Positions 7,499-21,264 are shown, counted from the first letter of the stretch. The stretch is DNA of 49,717 nt from an uncultured beta proteobacterium (GCA_903828235.1 CAIKLM010000048.1:1-49717); one strand, 5' to 3'. The notes: generated from the letters alone by a model not told the origin. Program-made: numbers and translations.

Positions 7499-8854
7499 CT
7501 AGGTGTCGGCTCCAGAGGCCTCGGTCGGGGGTTTGCGAGCGGCCTCGGCATTGCGGCGGCGCAGCTCGGCCAGCCGCTCGCCAATCCGCAGCTCCAGCCC
7601 GCGCGGCACCGGCTCGTAGAAGCGCCGGTCCACCAGGTGGGGCGGCAGGTAGGTCTCGCCGGCCGCGTGGCCGTCGTGCTCGTCGTGCGCGTAGCGGTAG
7701 CCGGCGCCCACGCCCAGCGACTTCATCAGCGCCGTGGGTGCGTTGCGCAGGTGCACGGGCACCGGGTGGGTGCCGTCCCGGCCCACCTGCTCGCGCAGTG
7801 CGCCCCAGGCCCTGTAGACGGCATTGGACTTGGGCGCCACGGCCAGGTAAGCCGTGGCCTGCGCCAGCGCCAGCTCGCCCTCGGGCGAGCCCAGGCGCTC
7901 GTACGCCGCCGCGGCGTCGAGCGTCAGCGCCAGCGCCCGCGGGTCCGCGAGGCCGATGTCCTCGCTGGCCATGCGCACCAGCCGGCGTGCGGCATAACGC
8001 GGATCCATGCCGGCATCGAGCATGCGCGCCAGCCAGTACAACGCGGCGTCGGGGTCGGATCCGCGCACGCTCTTGTGCAGGGCCGAGATCAGGTCGTAGA
8101 AGACGTCGCCACCCTTGTCGCCACGGCGCAGCAGCCGGCCCAGCGCGGCCTCGAGCTGCGGCGGCCCCAGCAGCGCGGCCCCCGGGTTGGCGGCCACCGC
8201 GCTCTCGTAGCCGTTGAGCAGCCGGCGGCCGTCGCCGTCGGCGAAGCCGATCAGTTGCGCCCGCGCCGCTTCGTCCAGCGCGGGGCCGCCGGTGGCCGCA
8301 CGGGCGCGGTCGAGCAGCTCGCCGAGGTCGGCCTCGGTCAGCGGCTCCAGCACGAACACCGCCGCGCGCGACAGCAGTGCGGCGTTGACCTCGAAGCTGG
8401 GGTTCTCGGTGGTGGCGCCGATGAAGCTGAACAAGCCCGCCTCCACGTGCGGCAGGAACGCGTCCTGCTGCGCCTTGTTGAAGCGATGAACCTCGTCGAC
8501 GAACAGCACCGTCGCGCGGCCCTGGCGCGCCAGGCGCTGCGCCTGCTCCACGGCCTCGCGGATCTCCTTCACGCCCGACAGCACCGCCGACAGCACGATG
8601 AAGTGGGCGCCGGTGGCACCGGCCAGCAGCCGCGCCAGCGTCGTCTTGCCGACGCCGGGCGGGCCCCAGAGGATCATCGACGGCAGCCGCGCGGCGTCGA
8701 AGGCCACGCGCAGCGGCTTGCCCGGCGCGAGCAGGTGGCGCTGGCCGACGACGTCGTCCAGCGTGCGCGGCCGCAGGCGCTCGGCCAGGGGCACGGTGCC
8801 GGGGGTCGGCGCGCCGCCCGCCGGCGGGTCTTCGAACAGCCCTTCCTGCGCCAT
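7499..8854 (-). CDS. rarA: Replication-associated recombination protein A (AAA+ ATPase)
   Basis: 451 residues, RarA/MgsA, a clamp-loader-like ATPase acting at stalled forks. The order is an N-terminal SSB/fork-interaction segment (LAERLRPRTLDDVVGQ), Walker A GPPGVGKT (64-71), Walker B VLFVDEVHRFNKAQQD, sensor 1 GATTENPSFEVN, and the C-terminal tetramerisation region with ARRLVRMASEDIGLADP. Length matches E. coli RarA (about 447). It starts 12 bases after the lolA stop with a GAGGG-type ribosome site. The ftsK-lolA-rarA order is conserved with enterobacteria. Confidence 0.96.
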   Translation of the reverse strand: MAQEGLFEDPPAGGAPTPGTVPLAERLRPRTLDDVVGQRHLLAPGKPLRVAFDAARLPSMILWGPPGVGKTTLARLLAGATGAHFIVLSAVLSGVKEIREAVEQAQRLARQGRATVLFVDEVHRFNKAQQDAFLPHVEAGLFSFIGATTENPSFEVNAALLSRAAVFVLEPLTEADLGELLDRARAATGGPALDEAARAQLIGFADGDGRRLLNGYESAVAANPGAALLGPPQLEAALGRLLRRGDKGGDVFYDLISALHKSVRGSDPDAALYWLARMLDAGMDPRYAARRLVRMASEDIGLADPRALALTLDAAAAYERLGSPEGELALAQATAYLAVAPKSNAVYRAWGALREQVGRDGTHPVPVHLRNAPTALMKSLGVGAGYRYAHDEHDGHAAGETYLPPHLVDRRFYEPVPRGLELRIGERLAELRRRNAEAARKPPTEASGADT

Positions 8855-8866
8855 GCGCCCTCGGCG

Positions 8867-9495
8867 CTACTGCTCGACGAGGTCCGCGCCTGGCGGCACG
8901 ACGAACCGGAAGCGCTCGGGCGGCACCGCCACGTTGGCCTCGAAGCGTGTGAAGGCCAGCCGCGTGCGCTGCCCGAAGCCGTCCTGCACCTCGATGACGG
9001 CCAGCTCGTTGCCTCGGAAGCCCACGCGCATCCACTGGAACGCGCCGTCGCGGGCCTGCGGCGTGGCGCGCACCCAGTCCAGGCCGTCGGCCGCGGGCTC
9101 GGCACTCAGGCTGAAGGCCGGCTCCAGCGCGCCGCCGGCCAGCAGTGCCGCCGGCGTCGACGCCAACGCCTGACCCAGGGCGCGCGAGCTCACCTGGTTG
9201 AGGTCGGGGTCGTGCAGCCAGACCTTGCGCCCGTCGGACACCAGCGTCTGCTCGAAGGGCTTGCGGTAGACGAAGCGGAAGCGGTCGGGCCGCGCGAACG
9301 CGAACTCGCCGCTGCTGGTGCGGCGGCGCTGGCCGTCGGGGGAGGTGACGGTTTGCGTGAACTGGGCCTGGCCGCTGCGCGTGTCGCGCACGAAGGCGCG
9401 CAGCCGCTCGACCGCGTCCTGGCCGCGGGCCGCGGGCGCGAGCGCCAGGCCCGTGGCGGCGAGCAGCAGGGCGCGGCGGCCGACAGGGAAGGTCT

Positions 9496-9499
<4 letters not shown>
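8867..9499 (-). CDS. lolA: Outer-membrane lipoprotein carrier protein LolA
   Basis: 210-residue periplasmic chaperone that takes mature lipoproteins from LolCDE to LolB. A signal peptide covers about residues 1-26 ([19 protein letters not shown]). The mature part carries the LolA pattern [33 protein letters not shown] and [12 protein letters not shown]. The ATG at 9499 overlaps the ftsK stop (ATGA), so translation is coupled. lgt in the same window supplies its lipoprotein cargo pathway. Confidence 0.95.
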
Positions 9500-13678
<4,179 letters not shown>

Positions 13679-13724
13679 GCCCGCGAGGACATGATCCGCG
13701 CCCACGGTCGGGCGGTCGCCCGGA

Positions 13725-13774
13725 TATACTCGCGGGCTTTGCCGCTCTTCGGGGTGGCGCAGGAAACCGCCACC
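13725..13774 (+). promoter_or_regulatory. Possible rpmB-rpmG promoter and leader hairpin
   Basis: In the 202-base gap before rpmB, TATACT (13725-13730) is a good -10 hexamer without an obvious -35. Downstream, GGTGGCG (13753-13759) pairs with CGCCACC (13768-13774) around an 8-base loop, giving a leader hairpin about 105 bases before the rpmB start. It could be part of autogenous control of ribosomal protein synthesis, but no such element is established here. Confidence 0.35.
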
Positions 13775-13880
13775 TGCATTTCTGGCGAGGTCAAGCCGCA
13801 ACACACCGCCGTCGGGCATTCACGTCCTGCAGCACGGGCCAAACGCCCCGGGGTGCCGGCTGTTCATGGAGAGGTGACCC

Positions 13881-14114
13881 ATGTCACGCGTCTGCCAAGT
13901 CACGGGCAAAGGCCCGATGGTCGGGAACAACGTGTCCCACGCCAACAACAAGACCAAGCGCCGGTTCCTGCCGAACCTGCAGTACCGCCGCTTCTGGGTC
14001 GAGAGCGAGAACCGTTTCGTGCGCCTGCGCGTCACGAATGCCGCCCTGCGTCTGATCGACAAGAAGGGCATCGACGTCGTCCTGGCAGACCTGCGCGCGC
14101 GCGGCGAAGCCTGA
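13881..14114 (+). CDS. rpmB: 50S ribosomal protein L28
   Basis: 77 residues, full length. The protein begins [20 protein letters not shown] and contains [19 protein letters not shown], characteristic of L28. A strong ribosome-binding site (GGAGAGGTG) precedes the ATG. rpmG follows 19 bases later and both genes end at the terminator at 14328, the conserved L28-L33 operon. Confidence 0.97.
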   Translation: MSRVCQVTGKGPMVGNNVSHANNKTKRRFLPNLQYRRFWVESENRFVRLRVTNAALRLIDKKGIDVVLADLRARGEA

Positions 14115-14133
14115 TCAGCGAAGGAGCATCATC

Positions 14134-14304
14134 ATGGCCAGCAAAGGCGGACGCGAGAAGATCAAGCTGGAGTCGACGGCCGGCACCGGGCACTTCTACA
14201 CCACGAGCAAGAACAAGAAGACCACGCCCGAGAAGCTCGAGTTCCTGAAGTTCGACCCCAAGGCGCGCAAGCACGTGCTCTACAAGGAAGTGAAGCTGAA
14301 GTAA
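14134..14304 (+). CDS. rpmG: 50S ribosomal protein L33
   Basis: 56 residues, with ATG at 14134 and TAA at 14302-14304. The sequence contains [20 protein letters not shown] and ends in [11 protein letters not shown], typical of L33. It has no cysteine at all, so it is the zinc-free C-minus form, as usual in proteobacteria. AAGGAG precedes the start by 7 bases. It is too short for many gene finders but clear by similarity and by its position after rpmB. Confidence 0.97.
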   Translation: MASKGGREKIKLESTAGTGHFYTTSKNKKTTPEKLEFLKFDPKARKHVLYKEVKLK

Positions 14305-14327
14305 GCCGCTGCGGCGCTTCACTCCCG

Positions 14328-14361
14328 AAACCCGCCCCGACGATCGTCGGCGCGGGTTTTT
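14328..14361 (+). terminator. Rho-independent terminator of rpmB-rpmG
   Basis: A GC-rich hairpin built from CCCGC/GCGGG around CCGACGATCGTCGG, followed by TTTTTCGTTT, starts 24 bases after the rpmG stop. It is a canonical intrinsic terminator for the plus strand. Confidence 0.88.
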
Positions 14362-14390
14362 CGTTTGCCCGGCGTTGCCGGGGGCGCATG

Positions 14391-14417
14391 AAAAAGGGCT
14401 CCCCGTGGGGAGCCCTT
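14391..14417 (-). terminator. Rho-independent terminator of livK
   Basis: AAGGGCTCCCC (14394-14404) pairs perfectly with GGGGAGCCCTT (14407-14417). Read on the minus strand, the stem is followed directly by TTTTT, 35 bases after the livK stop. Together with the plus-strand terminator at 14328 it separates the two convergent units. Confidence 0.88.
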
Positions 14418-14451
14418 GTCGGCCGGGCGCGGTCGGCCCGGGATCTCGCTG

Positions 14452-15636
14452 TCAGCGGACGATGCCCAGCGATTCCTTCTTGCCACCCTTGTAGGTGTAC
14501 AGCGTCAGGGCGCCGTTCTTGATGTCGCCCTTCTCGTCGAAGGCGATCTTGCCCGTCACGCCCTGGTACTCGATGGCCTTCAGGGCCGGCAGGTACTTCT
14601 TGGGGTCGGCCGAGTCGGCCTTCTGCATGGCGGCGACCATGGTCATCACGGCGTCGTACACGTACGGGGCGTAGATCTGCACGTCGGCGTTGAACTTGGC
14701 CTTGAAGTCGGTCTTGAACTTCTCCATCGCGGGCTTGCCGGCCTCGTCGATGCCACCGGCCTCGGCGCAGACGACCTGGCTGTCGCGCATCGCGCCGGCC
14801 GCCAGCTTGGGCAGCTCACCCGTGCAGATGCCGTCGCCGCCCATGAACTTGGCGTTGATGCCCAGTTGCTTCATCTGACGCATCATCGGGCCGGCCACGG
14901 CGTCCATGCCGCCGAAGAACACGACGTCGGGCTTCTTGGCCTTCAGGCTGGTCAGGATGCCGGTGAAGTCGGTGGCCTTGTCGCTGGTGAACTCGCGACC
15001 CACCACGCTGCCGCCCGCGGCGGTGACGCCCTTCTCGAACTCGTCGGCCACGCCCTGCCCGTACGCGGTGCGGTCGTCGATGACGGCGATGCTCTTGCCC
15101 TTCAGCTCGGTGACGGCGTACTTGCCCAGCGTGCCGCCGAGGTGGACGTCATCGGCCACGACGCGGAACGTGGTGGCGTAGCCCTGGCGGGTGAACTTCG
15201 GGTTCGTGGCCGAGGGGCTGATCTGGGGGATGCCGGCGTCGCTGTAGATCTTGGACGCGGGGATCGAGGTGCCGCTGTTGAGGTGGCCGATCACGCCGTG
15301 CACCTTGGCATCGACCAGCTTCTGCGCCGCGGCCGTGCCCTGCTTGGGATCGGCGGCGTCGTCTTCGGCCAGCAGCTCGAACTTGACCTTCACGCCCTGG
15401 ATGGTCAGGCCCTTGGCGTTGAGATCGTCGATCGCCATGCGCGCGCCGTTCTCGTTGTCCTTGCCCAGGTGGGCGATGGAGCCGCTGATCGGGCCGACGT
15501 GGCCGATCTTGATGGTGGTCGGGGCCGCCGGCGCGGCGGGGGCCGCGGGAGCCGGAGCGGGGGCCGGCTCCTTCTTGCCGCAGGCGGCGAGCAGGGCAAT
15601 GGTCATCGCCGAGGCGGCGACAAGCTTGAAGTTCAT
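14452..15636 (-). CDS. livK: Branched-chain amino-acid ABC transporter substrate-binding protein
   Basis: 394 residues, type I periplasmic binding protein of the leucine-binding family. The N-terminus is a lipoprotein signal with lipobox LLAAC (Cys near residue 18), so the protein is predicted to be membrane-anchored rather than freely periplasmic. A short Ala/Pro linker follows, then the binding fold beginning IKIGHVGPISGSIAHLGKDNENGARMAIDD. AGGAGG lies 5 bases before the ATG at 15636. It is the only such protein in the window and probably serves livHMGF at 3828-7434, although it stands alone as a single gene with its own terminator. Confidence 0.92.
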   Translation of the reverse strand: MNFKLVAASAMTIALLAACGKKEPAPAPAPAAPAAPAAPTTIKIGHVGPISGSIAHLGKDNENGARMAIDDLNAKGLTIQGVKVKFELLAEDDAADPKQGTAAAQKLVDAKVHGVIGHLNSGTSIPASKIYSDAGIPQISPSATNPKFTRQGYATTFRVVADDVHLGGTLGKYAVTELKGKSIAVIDDRTAYGQGVADEFEKGVTAAGGSVVGREFTSDKATDFTGILTSLKAKKPDVVFFGGMDAVAGPMMRQMKQLGINAKFMGGDGICTGELPKLAAGAMRDSQVVCAEAGGIDEAGKPAMEKFKTDFKAKFNADVQIYAPYVYDAVMTMVAAMQKADSADPKKYLPALKAIEYQGVTGKIAFDEKGDIKNGALTLYTYKGGKKESLGIVR

Positions 15637-15666
15637 GGGGTCCTCCTGGGGGGCGAAAAACGCTCG

Positions 15667-15717
15667 ATTGTAGGCACGGCAACCCACGCGCCATCCGGAC
15701 TAGCGCTAGGAATCCGG
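15667..15717 (-). promoter_or_regulatory. Possible livK promoter and palindrome
   Basis: On the minus strand TACAAT (15672-15667) is a good -10 hexamer 31 bases before the livK ATG, though without a convincing -35. Upstream, 15695-15717 forms an interrupted palindrome: CCGGA and TCCGG flank a perfect CTAGCGCTAG (15700-15709). Its place suggests an operator for amino-acid-responsive control; no regulator is identified. Confidence 0.35.
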
Positions 15718-15741
15718 GCGGCCGAGCCGCTGCGGGCGCCC

Positions 15742-16167
15742 TCAGCGCCCGTCGTAGCGCAGCACCGGCTCCCAGCCTTGCGCCTTGTAGGCGCGCCAGC
15801 GGCGGCGCCCTGCGGCCACGTCCTCGTCGGCCCGCGCCACGAGTTCGATCAGGCGTTCGCAGCCGTCGAAGCGCGACGGCTCATCCGCGCCGAGGTTGAC
15901 CCACACCGGGGGCCTGGGCGAGCCGTCGACGGCCGTGTCGAAGGTCGGCAGCAGCCACAGCGCGCTGCGCCGCCATGCGGCGGTTGCGACGCCGGGGCGC
16001 GCGTGGGCCATGAACTCGCCCGGCTCGGACACCCACAGCTGGCGCGACAGCGCCTCCCAGTGGGGAGAGGCCACGCACACGCGCCCGCCGGCCCGCAGCG
16101 CCTTGCGCAACAGCCGCGCGGCGTGGTCCAGCGGCTCGGCCAAGCCGGTGTGGAACTCGACCTCCAC
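15742..16167 (-). CDS. holC: DNA polymerase III chi subunit
   Basis: 141 residues, chi subunit of the clamp-loader complex, which binds psi and single-strand-binding protein. The protein begins MEVEFHTGLAEPLDHAARLLRKAL and ends with the typical CERLIELVARADEDVAAGRRRWRAYKAQGW helical segment. Length matches E. coli HolC (147). It lies 43 bases downstream of pepA on the same strand, the conserved pepA-holC order of gamma- and betaproteobacteria. Confidence 0.92.
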   Translation of the reverse strand: MEVEFHTGLAEPLDHAARLLRKALRAGGRVCVASPHWEALSRQLWVSEPGEFMAHARPGVATAAWRRSALWLLPTFDTAVDGSPRPPVWVNLGADEPSRFDGCERLIELVARADEDVAAGRRRWRAYKAQGWEPVLRYDGR

Positions 16168-16210
16168 GCCCTGCGGCCCCCGCGGCTTGGCTGCCCGCCG
16201 ACCGCGCCGC

Positions 16211-17668
16211 CTAGCGGGCGCGACCGAGCACGAAGTGCGTCAGCAGCGGCACCGGCCGGCCGGTGGCGCCCTTGGCAGCGCCGCTCTTCCAGGCGGTGCC
16301 GGCGATGTCGAGGTGCGCCCAGCGCAGCTTGCCCGCGAAGCGCTTCAGGAACATGGCCGCCGTGACGGCTCCGCCGGCGCGGCCGCCGACGTTGCCCAGG
16401 TCGGCAAAGTTGCTCTTCAGTGCCTCGTCGTACTCGTCGTCCAGCGGCAGGCGCCAGGCGGGGTCGAAGGCGGCGTCGCCGGCCGCCTGCAGCTCGGCGG
16501 CGAGGGCGTCGTCGGGGCTGAACAGGCCGCTGCGGTGGTGGCCCAGCGCGATGACGCAGGCGCCGGTCAGCGTGGCGATGTCCACCACCGCCGCCGGCTT
16601 GAAGCGCTCGGCGTAGGTCAGCGCGTCGCACAGGATCAGGCGGCCCTCGGCGTCGGTGTTGAGGATCTCGATCGTCTGCCCGCTCATGCTGGTGACGACG
16701 TCGCCGGGCTTGACGGCGCGGCCGCTGGGCATGTTCTCGGTGGCCACGACGATGCCGACCAGGTTGACCTGGGCCTTCAGCCGCGCCACGGCAGCCATGG
16801 TGCCCAGCACGCTGGCGGCGCCGCCCATGTCGAACTTCATCTCGTCCATCTCGGCAGCGGGCTTGAGGCTGATGCCGCCGGTGTCGAACGTGATGCCCTT
16901 GCCCACCAGCACCACGGGCGCATCGGCCTTGGCGCTGCCCATCCAGCGCATGACGATGAACTTCGGCGGCTGCTCCGAGCCCTGCGCCACGGCGAGGAAC
17001 GAGCCCATGCCGAGCTTCTCGCAGTCCTTGCGCTCGAGCACCTCGACCTTCAGACCGTGGCTGCGGGCCATGGCCAGCGCCTGCTGCGCCAGATGGGTGG
17101 GCGTGCAGTGGTTGCCCGGGCGGTTGGCCCACTCGCGGGCCAGCGTCACCCCCTCGGCCAGCGCCTCGCCGGTGCGCAGCCCCTCGGCCACCGCGCCGGC
17201 CTCGGCCTTGTCGGTGCACACCACCGTCAGCGTCTTCAGGCGCGACGGCGTCGGCGCGCTGGGCTTGGTCTCGCGGTACAGGTAGGTGGCCTCAGCGGCC
17301 ACCACGGCCACGGCCTCGCCGTGGCTGGCCGACAGCGTGCCGAAACCGGCCGGGCACACGGCCAGCGTGCGCGCGCCGCCGCCCTTGAGAGCGGCCAGGC
17401 CGGCGGCCAGCGCGCGGCGGAAGGCGCGCGCCGTGGCGCCACCGGCAAAGGCGAAGGCCACGCGCGCGGCCTTCACGCCGGCCACGCGGTGCGCGTACAG
17501 CACCTGCGCGGGCTTGGCGTCCAGGTCACCGTCCCGCAGGGCCCGCGCGAACTCGTCGGCCAGGGGCTTCTCCAGGGCGGCAGCGGCCTCGGCCGAGGCG
17601 ACGATGACCAGCAGCGCATCGGCCGCGACCGTCGTGGCCGTGCCGGCCGTGCTTGTCTTGAAGTCCAT
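16211..17668 (-). CDS. pepA: Leucyl aminopeptidase (M17)
   Basis: 485-residue cytoplasmic two-metal aminopeptidase. The catalytic C-terminal domain holds [11 protein letters not shown] (metal- and substrate-binding Lys and Asp), [15 protein letters not shown] and the family signature NTDAEGRL near residues 337-344. Length fits E. coli PepA (503), which also binds DNA with XerCD and ArgR; that second role cannot be judged here. The ATG at 17668 gives [17 protein letters not shown]. lptF starts divergently only 28 bases away, so each promoter must overlap the other gene. Confidence 0.96.
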   Translation of the reverse strand: MDFKTSTAGTATTVAADALLVIVASAEAAAALEKPLADEFARALRDGDLDAKPAQVLYAHRVAGVKAARVAFAFAGGATARAFRRALAAGLAALKGGGARTLAVCPAGFGTLSASHGEAVAVVAAEATYLYRETKPSAPTPSRLKTLTVVCTDKAEAGAVAEGLRTGEALAEGVTLAREWANRPGNHCTPTHLAQQALAMARSHGLKVEVLERKDCEKLGMGSFLAVAQGSEQPPKFIVMRWMGSAKADAPVVLVGKGITFDTGGISLKPAAEMDEMKFDMGGAASVLGTMAAVARLKAQVNLVGIVVATENMPSGRAVKPGDVVTSMSGQTIEILNTDAEGRLILCDALTYAERFKPAAVVDIATLTGACVIALGHHRSGLFSPDDALAAELQAAGDAAFDPAWRLPLDDEYDEALKSNFADLGNVGGRAGGAVTAAMFLKRFAGKLRWAHLDIAGTAWKSGAAKGATGRPVPLLTHFVLGRAR

Positions 17669-17696
17669 AATGCAAAAGGGGCAGGTAAAGCGACAA

Positions 17697-18794
17697 ATGG
17701 TATTCGATTCGACCGTCCGCAAGGAGCTGGCCCGGGGCTTCGGAGCGACCCTCGTCGTCATCCTGACCATCGTCATCACCAATGCGCTGATCCGCTCGGT
17801 GGGCCAGGCCGCCAGCGGCAACGTGGCGCCGCAGGACGTGGTGCTGCTGCTGGGCTACGTCACGCTGGGGCAGCTGCCCACGCTGCTGGCGCTGTCGCTG
17901 TTCATCGCCGTGGTGGTGGCGCTGTCGCGCATGTACCGCGACAGCGAGATGATCATCTGGTTCGCCAGCGGCGTGGGCATCGGCCGCTTCGTGCGCCCGG
18001 TGCTGCGCACGGCCTGGCCGGTGCTGATGGTGGTGGCGCTGCTGGTGCTGTTCGTGTGGCCCTGGGGCAACCGCGCGAGCCTGGAGCTGCGCGAGCGCTA
18101 CCAGCAGCGAAGCGACCTCGCCCGGGTCACGCCGGGCGTGTTCCAGACATCCTCCGACGGCAGCCGCGTGTTCTTCGTCGAGCGCGAGAGCCTGGACGGC
18201 GTGAACGCCCGCAACGTGTTCATCCTCACCCGCAGCGGGCAGACCGAGTCGGTGACCTCGGCCCGCGCCGGCCGGCTGGAGCGCGAAGGCGACGACCGCT
18301 TCCTGGTGCTCGAACGCGGCCAGCGCAACAGCGCCGACCTGGCCACCGGCGATCGCGTGCTGGCCCGCTTCGAGAGCTACCGGCTGCTGGCCGGCGAGCG
18401 CGCGGTTCGCTCTGCCGAGAGCCGCTCGCCGCGCACCGTGCCCACCGCCGAGCTGCTGGCCCAGCCCACGGCGCGCCACCAGGCCGAGCTCGCCTGGCGC
18501 CTCGGCCTCGTGCTGGGGGCGGCCAACCTGCTGCTGCTGGGCATCGCGCTGTCGGCCTCGCAGCCGCGCCGGGCCAGCAACTGGAACCTGCTGTTCGCGC
18601 TGCTGTCCTTCGTCGTCTACTACAACCTCATCAACCTGTCGCAGGCCTGGGTGGCCAGCGGTCGCGCGAGCCTCGGGCAGGCGCTGGCGGGCCTGCACGG
18701 CGGGGTGTTCCTGCTGGCCCTGGCCATGCTGTGGTGGCGCGACCACGCCAGCGTCACCCACTGGCCCCTGGCAGGCCGCCGGCGCGCGCGATGA
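17697..18794 (+). CDS. lptF: LPS export ABC transporter permease LptF
   Basis: 365-residue inner-membrane permease of the LptB2FG machine that extracts lipopolysaccharide for transport to the outer membrane. Three hydrophobic segments occupy about residues 10-130, a periplasmic beta-jellyroll about 140-255, and three more segments follow. The start [19 protein letters not shown] is family-like. An upstream in-frame ATG (17670) would leave one base to the divergent pepA start, so 17697 is preferred. The stop overlaps the lptG start (ATGA). Confidence 0.94.
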   Translation: MVFDSTVRKELARGFGATLVVILTIVITNALIRSVGQAASGNVAPQDVVLLLGYVTLGQLPTLLALSLFIAVVVALSRMYRDSEMIIWFASGVGIGRFVRPVLRTAWPVLMVVALLVLFVWPWGNRASLELRERYQQRSDLARVTPGVFQTSSDGSRVFFVERESLDGVNARNVFILTRSGQTESVTSARAGRLEREGDDRFLVLERGQRNSADLATGDRVLARFESYRLLAGERAVRSAESRSPRTVPTAELLAQPTARHQAELAWRLGLVLGAANLLLLGIALSASQPRRASNWNLLFALLSFVVYYNLINLSQAWVASGRASLGQALAGLHGGVFLLALAMLWWRDHASVTHWPLAGRRRAR

Positions 18795-19918
18795 AGACCG
18801 TCCGCGCCCTGCTCTACCGCGACATCGTCGCCTCGGTGCTGTTCGTGGCGCTGGCCTTCCTGTCGCTGTTCTACTTCGTGGACTTCGTCGACGCGCTCGA
18901 GGGCGTGGGCCAGCGCGGACGCACGGCCTGGCACGCAGCGCTGGCGGCGCTGCTCGAGCTGCCCGGCCACCTGTACGAGCTGATGCCGATCGCGGTGCTG
19001 ATCGGCAGCATCTACACCCTGTCGCGGCTGGCGCAGACCTCGGAGTTCACCATCCTGCGCACCGGCGGGCTGGGCCCCGGGCGCGCCCTGGGGCTGCTGG
19101 CGACGCTGGGCGTGGCCTTCGGCGTCGCCACCTTCGTCGTCGGCGACTTCGTCGCACCCTGGTCCGAGCGCCAGGGCGTGCAGCTGAAGGCCCGCTTTGC
19201 CGGCGGCCTGTCGATCGGCGGCGCTGGGGCCTGGCTGCGGGAGCGGCGCGACGGCCCCGGCGACACCGGCCAGCCCGGCAGGCGCAACGTGTCGGTCAAT
19301 GTCGCCGCCACCGGCAGCGGCGGCACGCTGCTGGGCGTGCGCATCTTCGAGTTCGACGACGACGGCGCGCTGGTCGTGCGCATCGCCGCGCCGCAGGCCC
19401 GCGTGGGCCGCGACGGCACCTGGACGCTCAACGACGCCGAGCTCACGCGCTGGCCGGCCGCGCGCGCCGACGGCCCGCCGCGCGTGGAAGCCAGCCGCCA
19501 CGACACGCTGCAGTGGGCCAGCACGCTGGACGAGGGCGTCGTCGCCGCCGCGGTGCTGCCCGTCAGCACCATGAGCACGCTGGAGCTGTGGCGCTACAGC
19601 GAGCACCTGCTGCACCAGGAGCAGGCCAGCCAGAGCCAGCGCATCCGCTTCTGGCGCAAGGCGCTGTACCCGCTGTCGTGCCTCGTGATGATGGCCCTGG
19701 CCTTGCCCTTCGCCTACCTGCACGCGCGCGCCGGCGGCGTGAGCCTGAAGGTCTTCGGGGGCATCATGCTGGGCATCAGCTTCGTGCTGCTGAACAATCT
19801 GACGGGCCACGTCGGCAACCTGCAGGGCTGGACGCCCTGGGTGGCCGCCGCGGTGCCCAGCCTGGTCTACCTCCTGATGTCGATGGCCGCGTTCGCGTGG
19901 CTGGTCCGCTACCGCTGA
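18791..19918 (+). CDS. lptG: LPS export ABC transporter permease LptG
   Basis: 375 residues, partner of LptF. It begins [21 protein letters not shown], has membrane segments in about 15-130 and 285-370, and a periplasmic jellyroll between. That domain contains a hydrophilic insertion near residues 150-170 (RERRDGPGDTGQPG) which lengthens a loop. The ATG overlaps the lptF stop, so the two subunits are made in equal amounts. LptB, LptC and LptA are not in this window. Confidence 0.94.
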   Translation: MKTVRALLYRDIVASVLFVALAFLSLFYFVDFVDALEGVGQRGRTAWHAALAALLELPGHLYELMPIAVLIGSIYTLSRLAQTSEFTILRTGGLGPGRALGLLATLGVAFGVATFVVGDFVAPWSERQGVQLKARFAGGLSIGGAGAWLRERRDGPGDTGQPGRRNVSVNVAATGSGGTLLGVRIFEFDDDGALVVRIAAPQARVGRDGTWTLNDAELTRWPAARADGPPRVEASRHDTLQWASTLDEGVVAAAVLPVSTMSTLELWRYSEHLLHQEQASQSQRIRFWRKALYPLSCLVMMALALPFAYLHARAGGVSLKVFGGIMLGISFVLLNNLTGHVGNLQGWTPWVAAAVPSLVYLLMSMAAFAWLVRYR

Positions 19919-19936
19919 CGCCGCAACGCCCGCCCC

Positions 19937-20323
19937 ATGACGCACGGCCTGATCCTCTTCGCCCACGGCGCGCGCGACCCGCGATGGGCCGCCCCCTTCG
20001 AGGCCGTGTCCGCCGCGGTGCGCGCGGCGCGGCCCGGGCTGCCCGTGCGGCTGGCCTTCCTGGAGTTCATGGCGCCCACGCTGCCCGAGGCCGGCGGCGC
20101 GCTCGTCGCCGCGGGCTGCTCACACCTGACGGTGCTGCCGATGTTCCTGGGTGCCGGCGGCCACGTCCGCCAGGATCTCCCCCGGCTGCTGGACGGGCTG
20201 CGCGCCGCCCACCCCGGCCTTCAGGTGGTGCTGCAGCCGGCGGTGGGCGAGATCGACAGCGTCGTTGCTGCGATGGCCGCCGCCGCCTTGGCCCGGCTGC
20301 CGGCCGCGGAGCCTGCGGCATGA
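19937..20323 (+). CDS. CbiX/SirB-type sirohydrochlorin chelatase
   Basis: 128-residue small chelatase (CbiX-short type) that inserts metal into sirohydrochlorin; in this setting probably iron, to make siroheme for sulfite reductase. It has the family N-terminus LILFAHGARDPRW (metal-binding His near residue 10) and a second His in LGAGGHVRQDLP near residue 73. It begins 18 bases after lptG and its stop overlaps the cysB start (ATGA), coupling it to the sulfur regulator. Cobalt chelation for cobalamin is the alternative; no cobalamin genes are nearby. Confidence 0.85.
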   Translation: MTHGLILFAHGARDPRWAAPFEAVSAAVRAARPGLPVRLAFLEFMAPTLPEAGGALVAAGCSHLTVLPMFLGAGGHVRQDLPRLLDGLRAAHPGLQVVLQPAVGEIDSVVAAMAAAALARLPAAEPAA

Positions 20324-21264
20324 ACCTGCAGCAGTTCCGCTTCGTGCAGGAGGCGGTGCGCCGCAACCTCAACCTCACCGAGGCGGCCAAGGCGCTGCAC
20401 ACCTCGCAGCCCGGCATCAGCAAGGCCATCATCGAGCTCGAGGAGGAGCTCGGCGTCGAGATCTTCGCGCGCCACGGCAAGCGCATCCGGCGCGTCACCG
20501 AGCCGGGGCAGCAGGTGCTGCGCTCGGTGGACATCATCCTGCGCGAGCTGGCCAACCTCAAGCGCATCGGCGAGGAGTTCTCCAAGCAGGACACCGGGCT
20601 GCTGTCCATCGCCACCACGCACACCCAGGCGCGCTACTTCCTGCCCGGGCCGGTGGCCGAACTGCGCCGGCGCTTCCCCAAGGTGCAGGTTCAGCTGCAC
20701 CAGGGCATGCCCGAGCAGGTGGCGCGACTGCTGCTCGACGACGTGGCGGTGATCGGCATCGCCACCGAAGCGCTGGCGTCGCACGAGGGCCTGGTGACCC
20801 TGCCCTGCTACGAGTGGCAGCACGTGCTCGTGGTGCCGCCCTCGCACCCGCTGGCCTCGGTGGAGCGGCCCACGCTCGAGCAGCTGGCCGCCGAGCCGCT
20901 GGTGCTGTACCACCCCACCGTGACCGGGCGGACGCGCATCGACCAGGCCTTCGCGCGCGCCCACCTGAGCCCGCGCGTGGCGCTCGAGGCCATCGACTCC
21001 GACGTCATCATGACCTACGTCCGCCTCGGGCTGGGCATCGGCATCGTCGCCGAGGGCGCCATGGCCGCCGAGCGCCCCGACACCGACCTGATGGCGCGGC
21101 CGCTGGGCCACCTGTTCGGCAGCAACCTGACCCGCGTGGCCTTCAAGCGCGGCGCCTGGCTGCGCCGCTACGTGGTGGCCTTCGCCGAACTGCTGTCGCC
21201 GCGGCTGTCGCAACCGCTGATCGAGCGGGCGATGCAGGGCGACGGCACCGACTTCAACCTCTAG
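20320..21264 (+). CDS. cysB: LysR-type regulator CysB
   Basis: 314 residues. The N-terminal winged helix (1-60) reads MNLQQFRFVQEAVRRNLNLTEAAKALHTSQPGISKAI, nearly diagnostic of CysB/Cbl. The effector domain carries TTHTQARYFLPGPV and HQGMPEQVA, the N-acetylserine/sulfate-binding region of CysB. It activates sulfate assimilation genes. Cbl/SsuR-type paralogues (sulfonate use) are hard to separate by eye. ATGA overlap with the upstream chelatase gene fixes the start and links siroheme supply with cys regulation. Confidence 0.9.
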   Translation: MNLQQFRFVQEAVRRNLNLTEAAKALHTSQPGISKAIIELEEELGVEIFARHGKRIRRVTEPGQQVLRSVDIILRELANLKRIGEEFSKQDTGLLSIATTHTQARYFLPGPVAELRRRFPKVQVQLHQGMPEQVARLLLDDVAVIGIATEALASHEGLVTLPCYEWQHVLVVPPSHPLASVERPTLEQLAAEPLVLYHPTVTGRTRIDQAFARAHLSPRVALEAIDSDVIMTYVRLGLGIGIVAEGAMAAERPDTDLMARPLGHLFGSNLTRVAFKRGAWLRRYVVAFAELLSPRLSQPLIERAMQGDGTDFNL

